Assembly (NCBI GenBank): GCA_949152475.1
Contig: OX424561.1
Span: 30,498,481 to 30,562,480 of the forward strand
Length of the DNA stretch: 64,000 nt
Reading direction: 5' to 3'
Origin: Terebella lapidaria
Lineage: Eukaryota > Annelida > Polychaeta > Terebellida > Terebellidae
Part shown: one piece after another, positions 11,205-22,566 of the stretch
Position numbering within the stretch: position 1 is the stretch's first letter
Layout of the letters: every line of letters begins with the position of its first letter
Notes under the pieces: generated by a model
Seen by the model: the letters and a program-made list of their open reading frames with translations, nothing else
The model's database searches: none
Told to the model about the DNA's origin: nothing
Program-made: the position numbers and the translations under genes

Positions 11205-12460
11205 TGTTTCTTGTAGGAGGTGCAAGTCTAACGAGACCATTCGTGACAATCGTTGCACTCAATCCAGTCATTGGATGGTCATGATGGTAGATCCACAAAC
11301 TCAAGCCACATTTTCACAGCCACACGCGTCTTCTCTATGGGGACATTTCTACGTTTATTCTTCGTAGCCTGTTAGAATTTCTGCTCTCTTTGAGCGCCTG
11401 CGGCTGGCGGTTCGCCTACGACTAGCATCGGGGAGTGATCTCACATCAATAGGAGTTACGACAAAACTGGCAGACGGACAGGCGCTGCAGATAGTCCAGG
11501 GGTTGCACCAGGGCCAGACACTGCAGAAGGACTAGACACTGCAGATGTGCCAGGCGCTGATGATAAGAAATTCCTATTATAATGAGAATCGCAGGTCATA
11601 ACAGCGTACGGTAAGTATATCTTTATATACTACTGTTCATTCAATTCAGTTGATATTCAGTATCATCCTTCGTCGGCTCCTTATTAACATTACATTGATT
11701 GAGAGGCTTGAACATCTGAATTATGGGACACGTGTTCGTCACCCATGCCCTGGAAATCAGTTCCGAAGATATATGTGTACAAACTAAACCAGTTTCAAAA
11801 TATAGTAAATAAATTCATGACAGTCTGATTCATGTTAAAATGGCAACCATGGTAACGGAGTATCTCTGTTACCACAACGTCTGCAGAGTCAAAATCACTG
11901 AAGACCTCGGGGTTGTAGGAGACGATGACACATGTATGCTCTGGAGCAAGCAATAGCATTTTCCCGATAGCGGCCTCGGTATAAGCTCTTGAATTTTGAA
12001 TAATGGGACAATTTCCCAGAAGATACTTCGCCGTCCTGTGTGTTTTTTTCTTGAAAACCTTTATAGCGGATTCCAAGGCTGTTGAGAGTGTTCCATACAC
12101 TGTCCTGTCCATAGGCTGGAGTTTGTGCGTTGTGTAAGAAGGGAAGGGCCTACTCGACTGCCCCGTACGAACGATGGGATTCGTGGTTGTCTAGGATGAG
12201 AAGATTGGGCCTGTCTGTAGTCGGTCTGATTATTCAACGAAAAGCTTGAGCCACATATCGAAAAAATCCCTTGTTTCCATGATTTCGAAAGATTGCCGAA
12301 TGAGCAAGTTCTTCAGGAAATCGATCAGCATGCGGTCGGTTGAACCCAACTGCTCTGTTGATGCTTGTTGGTTCTGGTTTCCAAAGCATAACTGTCTGTC
12401 GTCTGAAAAAATCCTGCGCACCATTCATTGCCGGATTTGCCATGGAACATATTGAGAGAT
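11205..12460 (-). pseudogene. pogo/Tigger-like transposase, broken
   Basis: Minus-strand pieces follow the order of a CENP-B/jerky/Tigger-type protein. At 12440-12260: the end of the HTH_Tnp_Tc5 region and linker, with KPEPTSINRAVGFNRPHADRF. At about 12200: LLILDNHESH, carrying the second catalytic Asp of the DDE core. At 12110-11795: HKLQPMDRTVYGTL, then VSYNPEVFSDFDSADV. Near 11440: IDVRSLPDASRR…SKRAEILTGYEE, the basic tail. At 11260: DWIECNDCHEW, a PHD-like Cys pair that ends many such proteins. The segment with the first catalytic Asp (N-V-D-E-T-G) is missing, and the frame changes several times, so it cannot be active. A short-period repeat interrupts the tail near 11470-11560. Confidence 0.7.
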
Positions 12461-13129
12461 ATTTTTCAGTGAGCTATTAAGCCAGTGACTTGGTTTCTTT
12501 TGGTAGGACTAAAGAGTATTTTGCAAAAAGGATATAGCATATACTTAGTCACAAACATGCCGACGGATTGGGATGCATTCACATGCCAATATCAAAAATT
12601 ATTGTTGAAGCAAACTGAAATGACTGGGGGACTCACCGGGGGAACACACGCTTCGGACACATGATTCGGAAGTGAACGTATAATTAAATCTTTTTGCACT
12701 TATATTGGCTTTTGCACGTATATTGGCGCTATTTTTTTGTCAAAATTTACTCATTTTTCGGTTCTGAACCGAATCTAGTGAGATTATGTCGTGTTCCATG
12801 TGTAGTTCACTGATATGACTGTTTATAAATTTCGGCGATGATTCGGTAACTAACTTGTGCTGATTCAGTAACTCAAAGTACAGATCATAAGATGAGTCGG
12901 GGCAGGAAATGTTCACTCTTCCGGAGCACCTGATGTCAGACTCAGCTGGCTGGGTGTCTGTGATGTTCACATGCCTTTGACTCTGATACTTTAGTATCAC
13001 TCGGATTTGACTTCACACAATGATTTTGTAATATGCGTCCATGGATTTGGTCTTGGAATATGAATTTGTCTGTTTGTCGGTATCCAGTTCTACTTCGGTA
13101 AAAGACACTCATTGCTTTCATGCAAGGAT
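12461..13129. other. Non-coding stretch with one dispersed-repeat copy
   Basis: No gene recognised. 12890-13005 is a reverse-oriented copy of the ~100-bp repeat seen at 3468, 26190 and 51895 (GGCAGGAAATGTTCACTCTTCC, CAGCTGGCTGGGTGTCTGTG). Confidence 0.5.
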
Positions 13130-13408
13130 TTCCATTTTATGTTTCTGCGCAGAAAAGGGAAATTGACTATGGAAAAATTGAAATCAACACGTTTGTCATA
13201 ATAATCTAGTCGACTGTTTAAAATATTTATCATCAGTCTCCAACCTTAGATCTAAATAGTTGGAAAAATTAGAGAAATCTGTGGTATCTGTAAATTCAAG
13301 TTCCTTAGGACATATATCATCCAAATAATTACCAAATCAGGAATATTCAGTGACAATACATCATTTTTGTAACGGTAAGCCATAATAAGCTACTAATTTG
13401 TTTCCATG
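13130..13408 (-). mobile_element. Penelope-like element fragment (left half of split copy)
   Basis: Closely resembles 26515-26785 of the PLE copy at 26-28 kb (AGAAAAGGGAAATTGACTAT, CAAGTTCCTTAGGA, CAATACATCAT). It ends at the target copy ACCCTTCT. The same element resumes at 22567, on the far side of the 9.1-kb insertion. Confidence 0.85.
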
Positions 13409-13416
13409 ACCCTTCT

Positions 13417-13620
13417 GTTGAACCCACAAATGTTAAAACGCCCACAAATGTGAAAACCCACAAATGTGAAAACAAATTTTGTAAATCACCCACAAATGTG
13501 AAAATATCATTACCCACAAATGTGAAAAAAAATCCACCCACAAATGTGAAAAAAAAATTTAACCACAAATGTGAAAACGGTTTTTGTCATTTGCCCACAA
13601 ATGTGAAAATCAAACACAGC
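13417..13620 (+). repeat. Left TIR: array of the 16-bp motif (about 8 copies)
   Basis: About eight copies of CCCACAAATGTGAAAA or one-base variants, some adjacent, others separated by 6-16 bp. The longer spacers are themselves shared with the opposite TIR (CAAATTTTGTAAATCA; TTTTTGTCA-TTG). The motif core CACAAATGTG is nearly palindromic. Confidence 0.9.
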
Positions 13621-13800
13621 ATTATTGTCCTATACATTACCTCCATAATACTACACGGGTAACTCCTAACACCTACTTAAATTAGGCTCCACCATAGAGA
13701 AACCTCTCATATGGGGAAGAATAAAGAATGACCCCTCCCTTGCTGCCACCAGGGGCAGCACCGTAGCCACTTCCTCCATTCCCAATTCTCCTATTGAAGG
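13621..13800 (+). repeat. DIRS left inverted terminal repeat
   Basis: Matches 21080-21277 in reverse complement through GGGTAACTCCTAACA, AGAAACCTCTCATATGGGG and AGGGGCAGCACCGTAGCCAC. The outer tip is ATTATTGTCCTATAC. Confidence 0.85.
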
Positions 13801-13972
13801 AAGCAGACCTACTTATGCCTACTCTATATTTCTGTTTAATTTTATTGCTTGGATCGTTCCACCTCTGTGGAAACTCGGCAGGAAAGGACTCTTAGTCGTT
13901 AGGGGTGTCCTTTTTAACTTGTTGACGGTAGTCCACGCCCAGGTTTTCCTGTTTGAGTGAGCTGAGCTGACC

Positions 13973-15121
13973 ATGCCCACGCGTGTGTTTTGCCGGTGCC
14001 ACGTGTTCTTACCAGCGTGGGAGGTCCACGACTTCTGTTGGCGGTGTGTGGATTCGTTCTGCATCGACGATTTTCCTTGCGAAAAGTGCGAATCTCGTTC
14101 ACCAGAAGACTGGTCAACCGTGTATGGGGCGTTGAGGGATTTACTTCACCTCCGTTCACGTCCCTCCCCACCTGATGTTGACTGCTCTTGGTCCGCCCGG
14201 GTGCATTGTCTCGCCGCCATCCGTCGCTTCGACACTGAGTCGGCTCGGCTTAATTTAGCTTTACAATCCCCAGTGAGTGTAGACGCCCTGTCCCTCTTAG
14301 ACTCACAGGAATTTTGTCATAATTTTGATTGTAATGTCATGTTTGTCCCTCCCTCTCCCCCACCTGTGTGTGCGGCTCTGGCCCCGTCAGGTGTGGTGGG
14401 TGATGTGGTGGGCCGCTCTCTGCTTTCGGCATTGCGCCCTCAGCTTTTGAGTGTTCGGAGTCTGTTAGATTTTCCAGCTAGCCTGGTTAATCGTTTTCTC
14501 TCCATTCACTCCGAGCGTCGTGTTTCCGAGTCCATGCCTTGCGTGGGCGCTCGGAGCCCGGGTCCCAGGAACACTCCGTCCGTTTCCGTGCTCTCATCTG
14601 TCACGCTCATTTCAGATGACGGTGCTCGGCTCCCGGGTCCCGGTCGGGACCCGGGTCCCGGTGGGATTACGGCTCCGGGTTCCGAGTCACTGTCAGCTAT
14701 ACAGCTACACGTTGGCGCTCGGGTCCCGGGTTTTGATGGGAACCCGGGTTCCGATAGGAACACGACTCTCGTTAAGGTATCAGATGCTGATAGACCATGC
14801 TTGCGTCTTCCTCGGCATTCCGCTACCAGCTCAGGCATGTACCTCGATACCACGGCGTTGCTTCTATGCCCACCTCGGGCATTAGTAACTGACGCTAGTG
14901 GTTTGGTCAAGTTAGAAACAGGGCTAGTTCGGCTCCCGGCCCCTGTCGGGGCCCGGGACCCGGGTTCCCATCGGATCCCAGGATCCGACCAGCCTCCGTT
15001 TTCTATTCGGACTAATGGCTTCAATGCTAGCAGTGAGTGCTCGCCTCATCTTCCACCGCATCTGACTGCCTCAGGGTGCGATGTTTCGGTGAAAGTGGGG
15101 AGGGGGGGGAGGAGGTTATGA
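13973..15121 (+). other. DIRS gag-like frame (fossil part)
   Basis: A 382-residue open frame in the position where DIRS elements carry their first, gag-like ORF. The N-terminus is Cys-rich (CRCHVF, CWRCVDSFC, CEKCES), like a small zinc-binding module. The middle is dominated by Gly-Pro-Arg repeats (GARVPG, GARLPGPG, GARDPG), a diverged internal repeat. Named from position and composition only. Confidence 0.6.
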
Positions 15122-16676
15122 TGATATGTCTAATTCTCACTCTCTCTTCCAGTCGATATCCCAGCGCAGCAGGCCTTCCCCATCGCCGATCCAGCGGATA
15201 GCCTCGCCACCAGACAGCTCCCTCGGGATGCCCTCTACGGACCCTGCCACAGCGGGTCGCTCTTTAGCGACGTCAGGGCCTTCGGGCCAGACTGCGGGTT
15301 GCTCTTTAGCGACGTCCGGGCCTTCGGGCCAACCTCTCACGACTATCTTCGCGGGCCGCTCTTCAGCGGAGTCCGGGCCTTCGGGCCACCCTTCGGCAGT
15401 GCGTGTGTCGGGCCGCTCTTCAGCGGAGTCCGTTATGTTACCTTCACCTGCCTCCTCCGCGCCTCCGCGCCGGATTTTCGGCAGTTGGAACTAGACATCT
15501 CCTCTCGCATGTCGGCACAAATGCAAGCGATGTTCTCGCAGCTCTCGACTCAGGTGCAGCACAGCCTCCTCCAGTGTCATCCCCCGACTGCTCCTCCTCC
15601 TGGATTCTTGCCTCTCGCAGGCCGTGCGAGCGAGGCCACCTGTGGACTATCCACGGCTCTGCAGCGGACCCAGTCCCTACAGTCACCAGGCCTCTTACCC
15701 CCGGACCAGCTCTTAGCCACTCCGGCTCAGGTTATCGGCCCTACTCCAGGATCTTCCCGTGGAGTCACTCCGGCTCAGGTGCTCCAGGTGCTGCCCTCTT
15801 CCGGCTTCGTTCCCTCGGCTTCACGGAAGCGTCGCTGTCCCGACCCGGGGTCTGACTCGGAAGAAGAGGACGAAGAAGAGGATATGGACTCTGCGTCCAT
15901 ACATCCTTCCCTGGTAGACGAACGTGGCTCCTCTCAGGATCTCCAGTTCCGGGAGAAGTTGGTTCTCACGCGTGCGTGTCTCGGTTCCCAGTTTCCGCCA
16001 GAGCCTCCGACGGAAACCTCCTCGTCAGTGGAACCAGTTTCTTGTGGCCAGCCAGTACCACCATCAAGTTCACGCCAGCAACTGCCTCCCAGCTGCAGCG
16101 TACGCCAGGCGTTCGAGGTTCGTCGCCAAGCCTCCATCAAGGCCAAGGGAGACAAGATAAAGAAACCCAAGCTCTCCTCTTCATACTTGCCTTCCCACAA
16201 GGACTTCACGGAGAAGCCGTCGGAGCCTTCCAAGAAGACTCTTCAGTATATGTCGGCCCCCTCGAAGATCTCGGTGACCCCTGCCCAGGTAGCAGATGTT
16301 CAACAGTCGATTCGTTCAGCTGTTCTCATCGACTCCACCCAGGACTGGCTTTTAGCCACCGCGCGGGATCTCCTCGAGAACCTGGCCCAGCAAGCTTCTG
16401 CTGGACCCGTCCCCCAATCTGCCCTTCAGGATCAGATCTCCACCGCTATCGGATTTCTGTCCAGCGCGGGCTTGTCTATCCGGGACCGCCTACACCAGCT
16501 CTCTTATGGCGCGTTCACCATGGAGCAGTGGCGACGGGACGCCTTCCTCAAGTCCCTGACTTTCAAGCCGTCCCTGGATTTGAAATCCCGACTACGTTCC
16601 GCCCCCATGCTGCTGTCCTGCGCACAGGAGGCGCTCACGGACCAGGCCGCCAACTCCCTGTTCCACGGAGAGGACG

Positions 16677-18395
16677 GTGCTCTTTCAGCCGAGGAACGGC
16701 AAGTGTCGGACCGCGTCCAGTCGGCCAATGCCCAGCTGGTCTCCGAACTGCTTGCCAAGCAGAAGGCTTGGAAGCCACGGCCGCAGCCACAGACCGCTTC
16801 TTCTTCAAAGCCCAAGAAACAGAGGAAGAAGCAGCCCTTTTCAGGAGCCCCTGCCTCTACAACCAAGCGTGGTGGTCGCCACTCCGGGTCCAGCCGCCGC
16901 GGCAAGTCTAAGGGCGGAGCAGGGGCGTCCAGGCCCAGTCACGACAGTAAGTACCAGTGCCAGGGAACTTTCCGAGTACCACGCGTCACCAATGGCGACT
17001 CCCGCTCATTTTGGTCACGTAGAACCGCCAGTCGGCGGGCGCTTAAATCTCTTTTGGCCCATTTGGCAAGAGATGGGTGCCAGCCCTTGGATCTGGGGGG
17101 GGGGGGGGGTACTCCACAAGGGATTCCAGATTCAGTTCATAACTCAACCTGCATTATCCCCCATCCCCAAGTCATTCACTCTGCCGTCGGCTCCGGCGAA
17201 GCGAGCAGCCTTGGATGTAGAGATAAAAAAATTGATCGCGAAAGGGGCAGAAGAACCTGCAGATCCGCGGACTCCGGGTTTCTACAGTATCGTGTTCGTG
17301 GTTCCAAAGAGTTCCGGCGGTTGTCGCCCAGTTATAGACTTGTCGCCTCTGAATCCGTTCGTGCAGACTCCAAAGTTCGTTATGGAGACGCCCGAGTTCA
17401 TTCGGTTAGCGCTTCCAGAGAATGCATGGGCGATCTCGCTGGATCTGAAGGATGCCTTCTTCCACATTCCGATACACTCAGCCTCGCGAAAGTATCTGAG
17501 GTTCGCTTTCCGGGGTCGTGTGTGGCAGTTCTGTGCTCTACCATTCGGCCTGTCACCTTCTCCTTGGATATTCACCATGGTGGTGAGGGAGGTCCAGAGC
17601 CTGGCCCACCAGCGGGGATTGTTCCTTCATCAATACCTCGACGACTGGCTCCTACGCAGTCAGTCTCGGGACACGTTGTTGGAGCACCGCGATTGGTTGA
17701 TCAATACGTGTCAGACAATGGGCCTAGTGATCAATTTCGAGAAATCAGAGCTCGTTCCATCTCGAGATTTCGTGTTCCTGGGCTACAGGTTTGTGACCAC
17801 GTCAGGCATGGTCTTCCCACCTCAGGACAGAATTTCCAAATTGCGCCCTATTCTAGCCTCCTTCCTGGCTCATCCGTGTCAGTCGGCAGCCACCTGGCAG
17901 TCTCTGCTAGGCCTGTTGGTGGCAACGGAGAAGCTGGTACCTTTGGGTCGCTTACATATGCGAGAACTGCAGCATTGCCTGAGTTTGGGTTGGTGTCAAG
18001 CTACAGACCCCGACTCAACGATGGTAATGTTGTCTCCAGCGGCTCGCGAGTGCGTGCAGTGGTGGATTCAAATCAGAAACCTGTCACAAGGTTCTCCCTT
18101 CCGTCTGCCGCTGCCATCCAAGCATCTGTTTACGGATGCCAGCACGGAGGGCTGGGGCGCCCACTTGGACTTGCAAGAGATTTCGGGCTTGTGGAGCGAC
18201 CATTATTTGTCTTGGCACATCAATGCTCTCGAGTTGGAAGCTGTATCTAGGACCCTGGCCAATTGGGTATCCGAGTTAGCAGGACACTCAGTTTTGGTTG
18301 CCACGGACAACTCAACGGTCGTGGCCTACATCAACAAGCAAGGAGGCACTCGTTCCTTGACACTCAGTCGTCAGGTGTCGGCCTTGCTACGGTGA
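16677..18395 (+). other. DIRS reverse transcriptase and RNase H region (fossil part)
   Basis: Contains the RT signatures VVPKSSGGCRPVIDLSPLN, SLDLKDAFFHIPIH, LPFGLSPSPWIFT and the active-site box YLDDW, then the thumb-side LVINFEKSEL and FLGYRF. RNase H follows with LFTDASTEGWGAHLD, LELEAVSRTL and VATDNSTVVAYINKQGG. Overall resemblance is to DIRS rather than to Ty3 or Bel elements. No integrase or protease domain was seen, which also fits DIRS. Confidence 0.85.
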
Positions 18396-18413
18396 TGCAA
18401 CGCCCAATCGATT

Positions 18414-20420
18414 ATGCTCTGTGCCCGTCACATTCCCGGCCATCTCAATGTCTTGGCGGACATGCTGTCTCGGCGGGGTCAGGTACAGCCTACCGAATGG
18501 ACCTTGTCTCCAGCGGTTTTTCGACAGTTATGTACCCTTTGGGATCGACCTCATGTGGACCTGTTTGCCACTCATTGGAACAACAGGCTCCCCACCTTTG
18601 TGTCGCCAATCTCAGACCCCCTGGCTTGGGGTGTGGATGCTCTGTCTATGGACTGGGAGGGCCTGTATGCATATGCTTACCCCCCAGCCATTCTGATTCC
18701 GCAAGTGATTGCCAAGGTTCGAGCACAACAATGTCAGATCCTGCTTATTGCGCCTCTACAACCCGAGAAGTCGTGGTTCCCAGAGCTTCTAGATCTCCTT
18801 GTCGATGTTCCGAGGCCGTTGCCTCTGCGAGGAGATCTACTGAGGCAGCCACGGTCTCCGGTGTTTCACCAGAACACACGCCAGCTGGCCCTTCACGCGT
18901 GGATGTTGTCCAGCGATCCTTCCGCGCAAAGGGATTTTCTGAGGAAGTGTCCTCTCGGCTCGCACGACCAAATAGAAGGTCTTCTTTGGCGGTCTACGAG
19001 TCGAAATGGGTCGTCTTCAGTGCTTGGTGTGAGCGCAGGCAGACTGATCCTTTCACGGCCAATGCCCCTTTAATAGCTGAATTTCTGATGTTAAAATTCT
19101 CTGAAGGTCGGGTGCCGTCTACCCTTGCAGGCAACAGAACGGCTATTGCTAAGACGCTTTTGCCGTGACAAGGTGTGGACTACGGGGCCGATCATGCCTT
19201 GACTTTATTGCTCAAGAACTTCGAGGTAGATCGTCCCGTGGCGCGAAACCCCACTCCTGAGTGGGACTTGTCGTTGGTCTTGAACCGTCTGGCATCAGCC
19301 CCGTTCGAGCCCCTGGCTTCGGCGCCCCTCAAGTTAGTCACTTGGAAAATGGTTTTTCTCCTTGCCCTAGCCTCTGGCAGGCGTCGAGGTGAGATCCATG
19401 CTTTGGATGCGTCAAAGGGCCTCTTCGATTCGCCTCTTCCTATTCCAGTTTACCAAAATTTTCCCTTCGATTCTCACGGAAGACGTTATTCTGGAAGAGG
19501 AAGACCTCTGCCGCTCTACCAGCTCGGAGGCTGGTTTACAGTAGATCTTCTGAGTTTTGCAATATGGCGGGGGGCTGAATTGCAAATGGCGGCCGAAATG
19601 GTGCTCCCTCAGTTATCGTCGAAATATCGGAATGTACCAGACATCAGTTGTACCCTGTTATCACAGAATGTTTATTTTATGCGCGGAGTCAATACCGTTT
19701 GGAAATTTGTAGTGTTTGATGAATATTTACGCCATATCACATCATTTTCTAATTTTAATTCCCTGCTGAAAATGGCAGGACACATTCGATTCAAAACCAT
19801 CTTCCGTCTTCTTGGTAGGCATCTACCTCTTCCAGAATATTACCAATCGAACAGGCCCTAAGATTAGCTGGAAGGAGAACTATGCTCAGGTCAGACTGGG
19901 CGTTCTCCCGTCTTTTCTCTCGAAAACCCAGCTCTCTACGGCCCCTCCATTGGCGATTGTGATCCCTGCTCTCGATGCCTCTCTTGGCACGGACTTGGAG
20001 AGTGACGCGAAGCTCTGTCCCGTACGTGCGTTGCGCTTTTATCTTGACAAGACCAAGGGTTTTCGACAAGGCAAAAAGCTTCTTTTCGTCTCTTATCTGA
20101 AAAGCTTCAAGAACGATATTCGCTCCCCGACTATCTCTTCTTGGATTAAGAAATGCATTCGACTCTGTTACGATCTCGGCGATCAGCCGACTGATTGTTC
20201 TTTTCGGGTACGGGCGCATGACGTACGGGCCATGGCTGCGTCATTGGCTTATATTGGTAATACACCACTATCTCAGGTTATGAGTGCATGTTCTTGGTCT
20301 TGCCATAACACGTTTACTTCTCATTATCTCAGAGACATAGCCTGGACGTCTGAGGACGGGTTGCACCTGGGTTCGATCTTCGCCAGCCAGCACGTCATCC
20401 TCGGTCGCACATCAAGCTAA
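18414..20420 (+). other. DIRS C-terminal and tyrosine-recombinase region (fossil part)
   Basis: Begins with ARHIPGHLNVLADMLSR (the RNase H tail) and HVDLFATHWNNRLPTFVSP, both typical of DIRS polyproteins. Near 18980-19170 lies the SAM-like recombinase N-domain (YESKWVVFSAWC; LMLKFSEGRVPSTLAGNRTAI), then WKMVFLLALASGRRRGEIHAL. Near 20000-20340 lies the catalytic part, with CPVRALRFYLDKTKG, RAHDVRAMAASLAYIG and a late CSWSCHNTFTSHYLRD. The Arg…His-x-x-Arg…Tyr order is that of tyrosine recombinases. Confidence 0.8.
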
Positions 20421-20924
20421 TTGAGGATTTTGGTTTCCTTTTTGCTCCACTGTGAGGTTTTGTTTTTCCGTTATGCTGTCAAAAACTGAAAAACTATATA
20501 AAAAAAAACCAACGAAAACCACACAAAAACATCAAGGATTGTTCGGACTATGTGTCGCTTCAGTTGATCCTGATGGATTCCTTAGTTCTGTGGATATTAG
20601 TGCAAAGGATTATGAACTTTATATACTCAGTTGGTTATATTGTTCAGGGAAGATTCCCACATTCTCCTAATTTAAGTACCATTGTTACCTTGGACTTGGA
20701 TTGATTTGACTCTTACACGCACGGCGTGAGTGAGTGGATACCATGGAATGGAAATTCAAGTCTGGTGGAAGTGAAGAGGATTCAGAACTGAAGCTTTCTT
20801 CACAAGGTATGTTGCACTAATATTTATATATTTTTATATATATATATATATATAATGAAAGAATGATACTATCCGGGTAGAATTCTAGGGACGGGTTCAA
20901 ATCCCACCTCCAATGTCTATTCTG

Positions 20925-21035
20925 AATTTTACCCGTGTAGTATTATGGAGGTAATGTATAGGACAATAATTCGTCGTTTTAAAGGTTAAAACTAGTATTA
21001 TTTACTATACTTACCTCCATAATACTACCAAAGTG
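20925..21035. repeat. DIRS internal complementary region
   Basis: The sequence TACCCGTGTAGTATTATGG…ACAATAAT matches the left tip in reverse, and AATTCGTCGTTTTAAAGGTT…CTCCATAATACTAC matches the right tip in reverse. They are fused head to head, as expected for the DIRS circular-junction template. Confidence 0.85.
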
Positions 21036-21079
21036 CCAACCCAACCTACCCCGTTTCCTTTGTACTCGTCCCTGAGACA

Positions 21080-21277
21080 AGGAATTGGGAATGGAGGAAG
21101 TGGCTACGGTGCTGCCCCTGGTGGCAGCAAGGGAGGGGTCATTCTTTATTCTTCCCCATATGAGAGGTTTCTCTATGGGGGAGCCTAATTTAAGTAGGCT
21201 GTTAGGAGTTACCCGTGTAGTATTATGGAGGTAAGTATAGTAAATAATACTAGTTCTAACCTTTAAAACGACGAATT
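21080..21277 (-). repeat. DIRS right inverted terminal repeat
   Basis: Reverse complement of 13621-13800 from GGAATTGGGAATGGAGGAAG through GTAGTATTATGGAGGTAA, then a tip differing from the left one that ends TTTAAAACGACGAATT. Such asymmetric tips are usual in DIRS elements. Confidence 0.8.
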
Positions 21278-21761
21278 AGGTTCCACATGAGGAATGTCTT
21301 TTATTGTTATGTCTTTTTACGGAACCTTGTTCTGATAACCCATTGCATGGCATTGCGTCCTTCATCCGTCGTCGTCCGTCATACGTCTTACATTTTTATT
21401 TTTATCTCGAATTTACGGTCGAATCTTTTCGAAACTTGCGCTAAAATGCCTAAGAATACAGGGAAGCACTTTTCTGAAAGATTTTTTGGGCTATTGGCAT
21501 CGCGTTGCGTCCGTCGTCCATCCATCCGTCGTCCGTCCTCCGTAAACAATTTTATCTTTAAATTTTTGTAACGAATGTGACTTCGTTAAGTAGCAACCAG
21601 GTTAGTACCGTCATAGCATGGTTAGTAGACAAACATCACATCACATATCACACATCATATAATGAATAATAATAGTAATGTTGCCGTTACGTGAGGCCCG
21701 AGAACCATGGGAGGGGTCCCCGGAACCACAACGCTTGGGCGTATTGTTCGTCCGGCCTTGT

Positions 21762-22220
21762 TGATCCTTGGGCATCCTGAGCCCATTTCCTTGAAAAATA
21801 TTTCTACTTCCGGTTTGGTGTAATTTGACATCACAGGTGTAATCTGATACCAAACCACGCCTAGTATATTGCCAATTAGCCCTATGGGTTCGAAAATAAT
21901 GTCCTTTCTGCTCTACGATCAATCTTTACTGAGATATGAAGGTTTTTATGGAAAAGTGGGTGATAATAGGGGAAAGTGTAAATTTTTGGCCTTCAAACAC
22001 ACCAAAACGGCCTAATAACTGATCCTTGGGCATCCTGAGCCCATTTCCTTGAAAAATATTTCTACTTCCGGTTTTGTGTAATTTGACATCACAGGTGTAA
22101 TTTGATACCAAACCACGCCTAGTATATTGCCAATTAGCCCTATGGGTTCGAAAATAATGTCATTTTTGCTCTACGATCAATATTTACTGAGATATGAAGG
22201 TTTTTATGGAAAAATGATGA
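21762..22220 (+). repeat. Tandem duplication, ~258-bp offset
   Basis: TGATCCTTGGGCATCCTGAG at 21762 recurs at 22020, and about 200 bp then match almost perfectly (CACGCCTAGTATATTGCCAA, GAGATATGAAGGTTTTTATG). This lies in the interior of the 9.1-kb element, right of the DIRS insertion. Confidence 0.9.
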
Positions 22221-22249
22221 TAATAGGGTAAAGTATTAATTGTGTAATA

Positions 22250-22558
22250 GGTTTTCAGAACAAAGGTCGGTAACCTAAAAACATTCCTCATGTTGAAGCT
22301 AATGTTGTGTCAGATTTTCACATTTGTGGGCAATTGACAAAAATCGTTTTCACATTTGTGGTTGATTTTTTTTTTCACATTTGTGGGTGAAGTTTTTTTC
22401 ACATTTGTGGGTGAAGATTTTCACATTTGTGGGTAGTTGACAAAAAACGTTTTCACATTTGTGGTTGATTTTTTTACATTTGTGGGTGATTTACAAAATT
22501 TGTTTTCACATTTGTGGGTTTTCACATTTGTGGGCGTTTTAACATTTGTGGGTTCAAC
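22250..22558 (-). repeat. Right TIR: array of the 16-bp motif (about 10 copies)
   Basis: Reverse complement of the left array with the same order of motif and spacer at the tip, but about two more motif copies further in. Inside the array it continues as TCTGACACAAC-ATT-AGCTTCAACATGAGGAATGT, which matches the left TIR when the DIRS element is lifted out (…AAACACAGC-ATT | AGGTTCCACATGAGGAATGT). Confidence 0.9.
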
Positions 22559-22566
22559 ACCCTTCT

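Larger units (their letters stand above)
13621..21277 (+). mobile_element. DIRS-family tyrosine-recombinase retrotransposon (fossil)
   Basis: The parts and their order are those of DIRS. Inverted terminal repeats of ~180 bp lie at 13621-13800 and 21080-21277. An internal complementary region at about 20925-21035 joins copies of both outer ends. Coding parts are a gag-like frame (13973-15121), a reverse transcriptase/RNase H region (about 16677-18395) and a tyrosine-recombinase region (about 18414-20420). GC content is clearly higher than in the flanks. No target duplication is seen; ATT at the left edge is shared with the unbroken TIR of the host element, as expected for recombinase-mediated insertion. 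The element is nearly full length but appears broken in about two or three places, which suggests moderate age. It is younger than the element it sits in. Confidence 0.9.
13417..22558. mobile_element. 9.1-kb element with array-type TIRs and 8-bp TSD
   Basis: Both ends read GTTGAACCCACAAATGTTAA going inward, and the octamer ACCCTTCT flanks each (13409-13416 and 22559-22566). The terminal inverted repeats consist mainly of spaced copies of CCCACAAATGTGAAAA. The target is a PLE, whose sequence continues on both sides; PLE copy 26-28 kb shows the corresponding unbroken site near 26790. Without the DIRS insertion (13621-21277) the element is about 1.5 kb and has no transposase, so it is non-autonomous. 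An 8-bp duplication fits hAT, P, Merlin or Zisupton, but the tips do not let me choose. Inside are CCGTCGTCCGTC-rich segments and a 258-bp-offset tandem duplication. Confidence 0.85.

Noticed and set aside
13417-13620. Regular short repeats with spacers, superficially like a CRISPR array
   Set aside because: Repeats of 16 bp with 0-16-bp spacers, mirrored at the other end of a transposon and flanked by an 8-bp duplication; the surroundings are clearly eukaryotic.
13347-13662. Open frames with repeated TNVK and FTFVG peptides, and the matching one at 22421-22714
   Set aside because: They are translations of the 16-bp array, not genes.
14506-15024. Long minus-strand open frame within the DIRS gag-like part
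   Set aside because: A shadow of GC-rich repeated coding sequence on the other strand. The same applies to 15934-16233 and 16504-16905.
15299-18250. The 983-codon open frame taken as a single DIRS protein
   Set aside because: The RT, RNase H and recombinase motifs lie in other frames over much of this length; long open frames overlap here because of the base composition.
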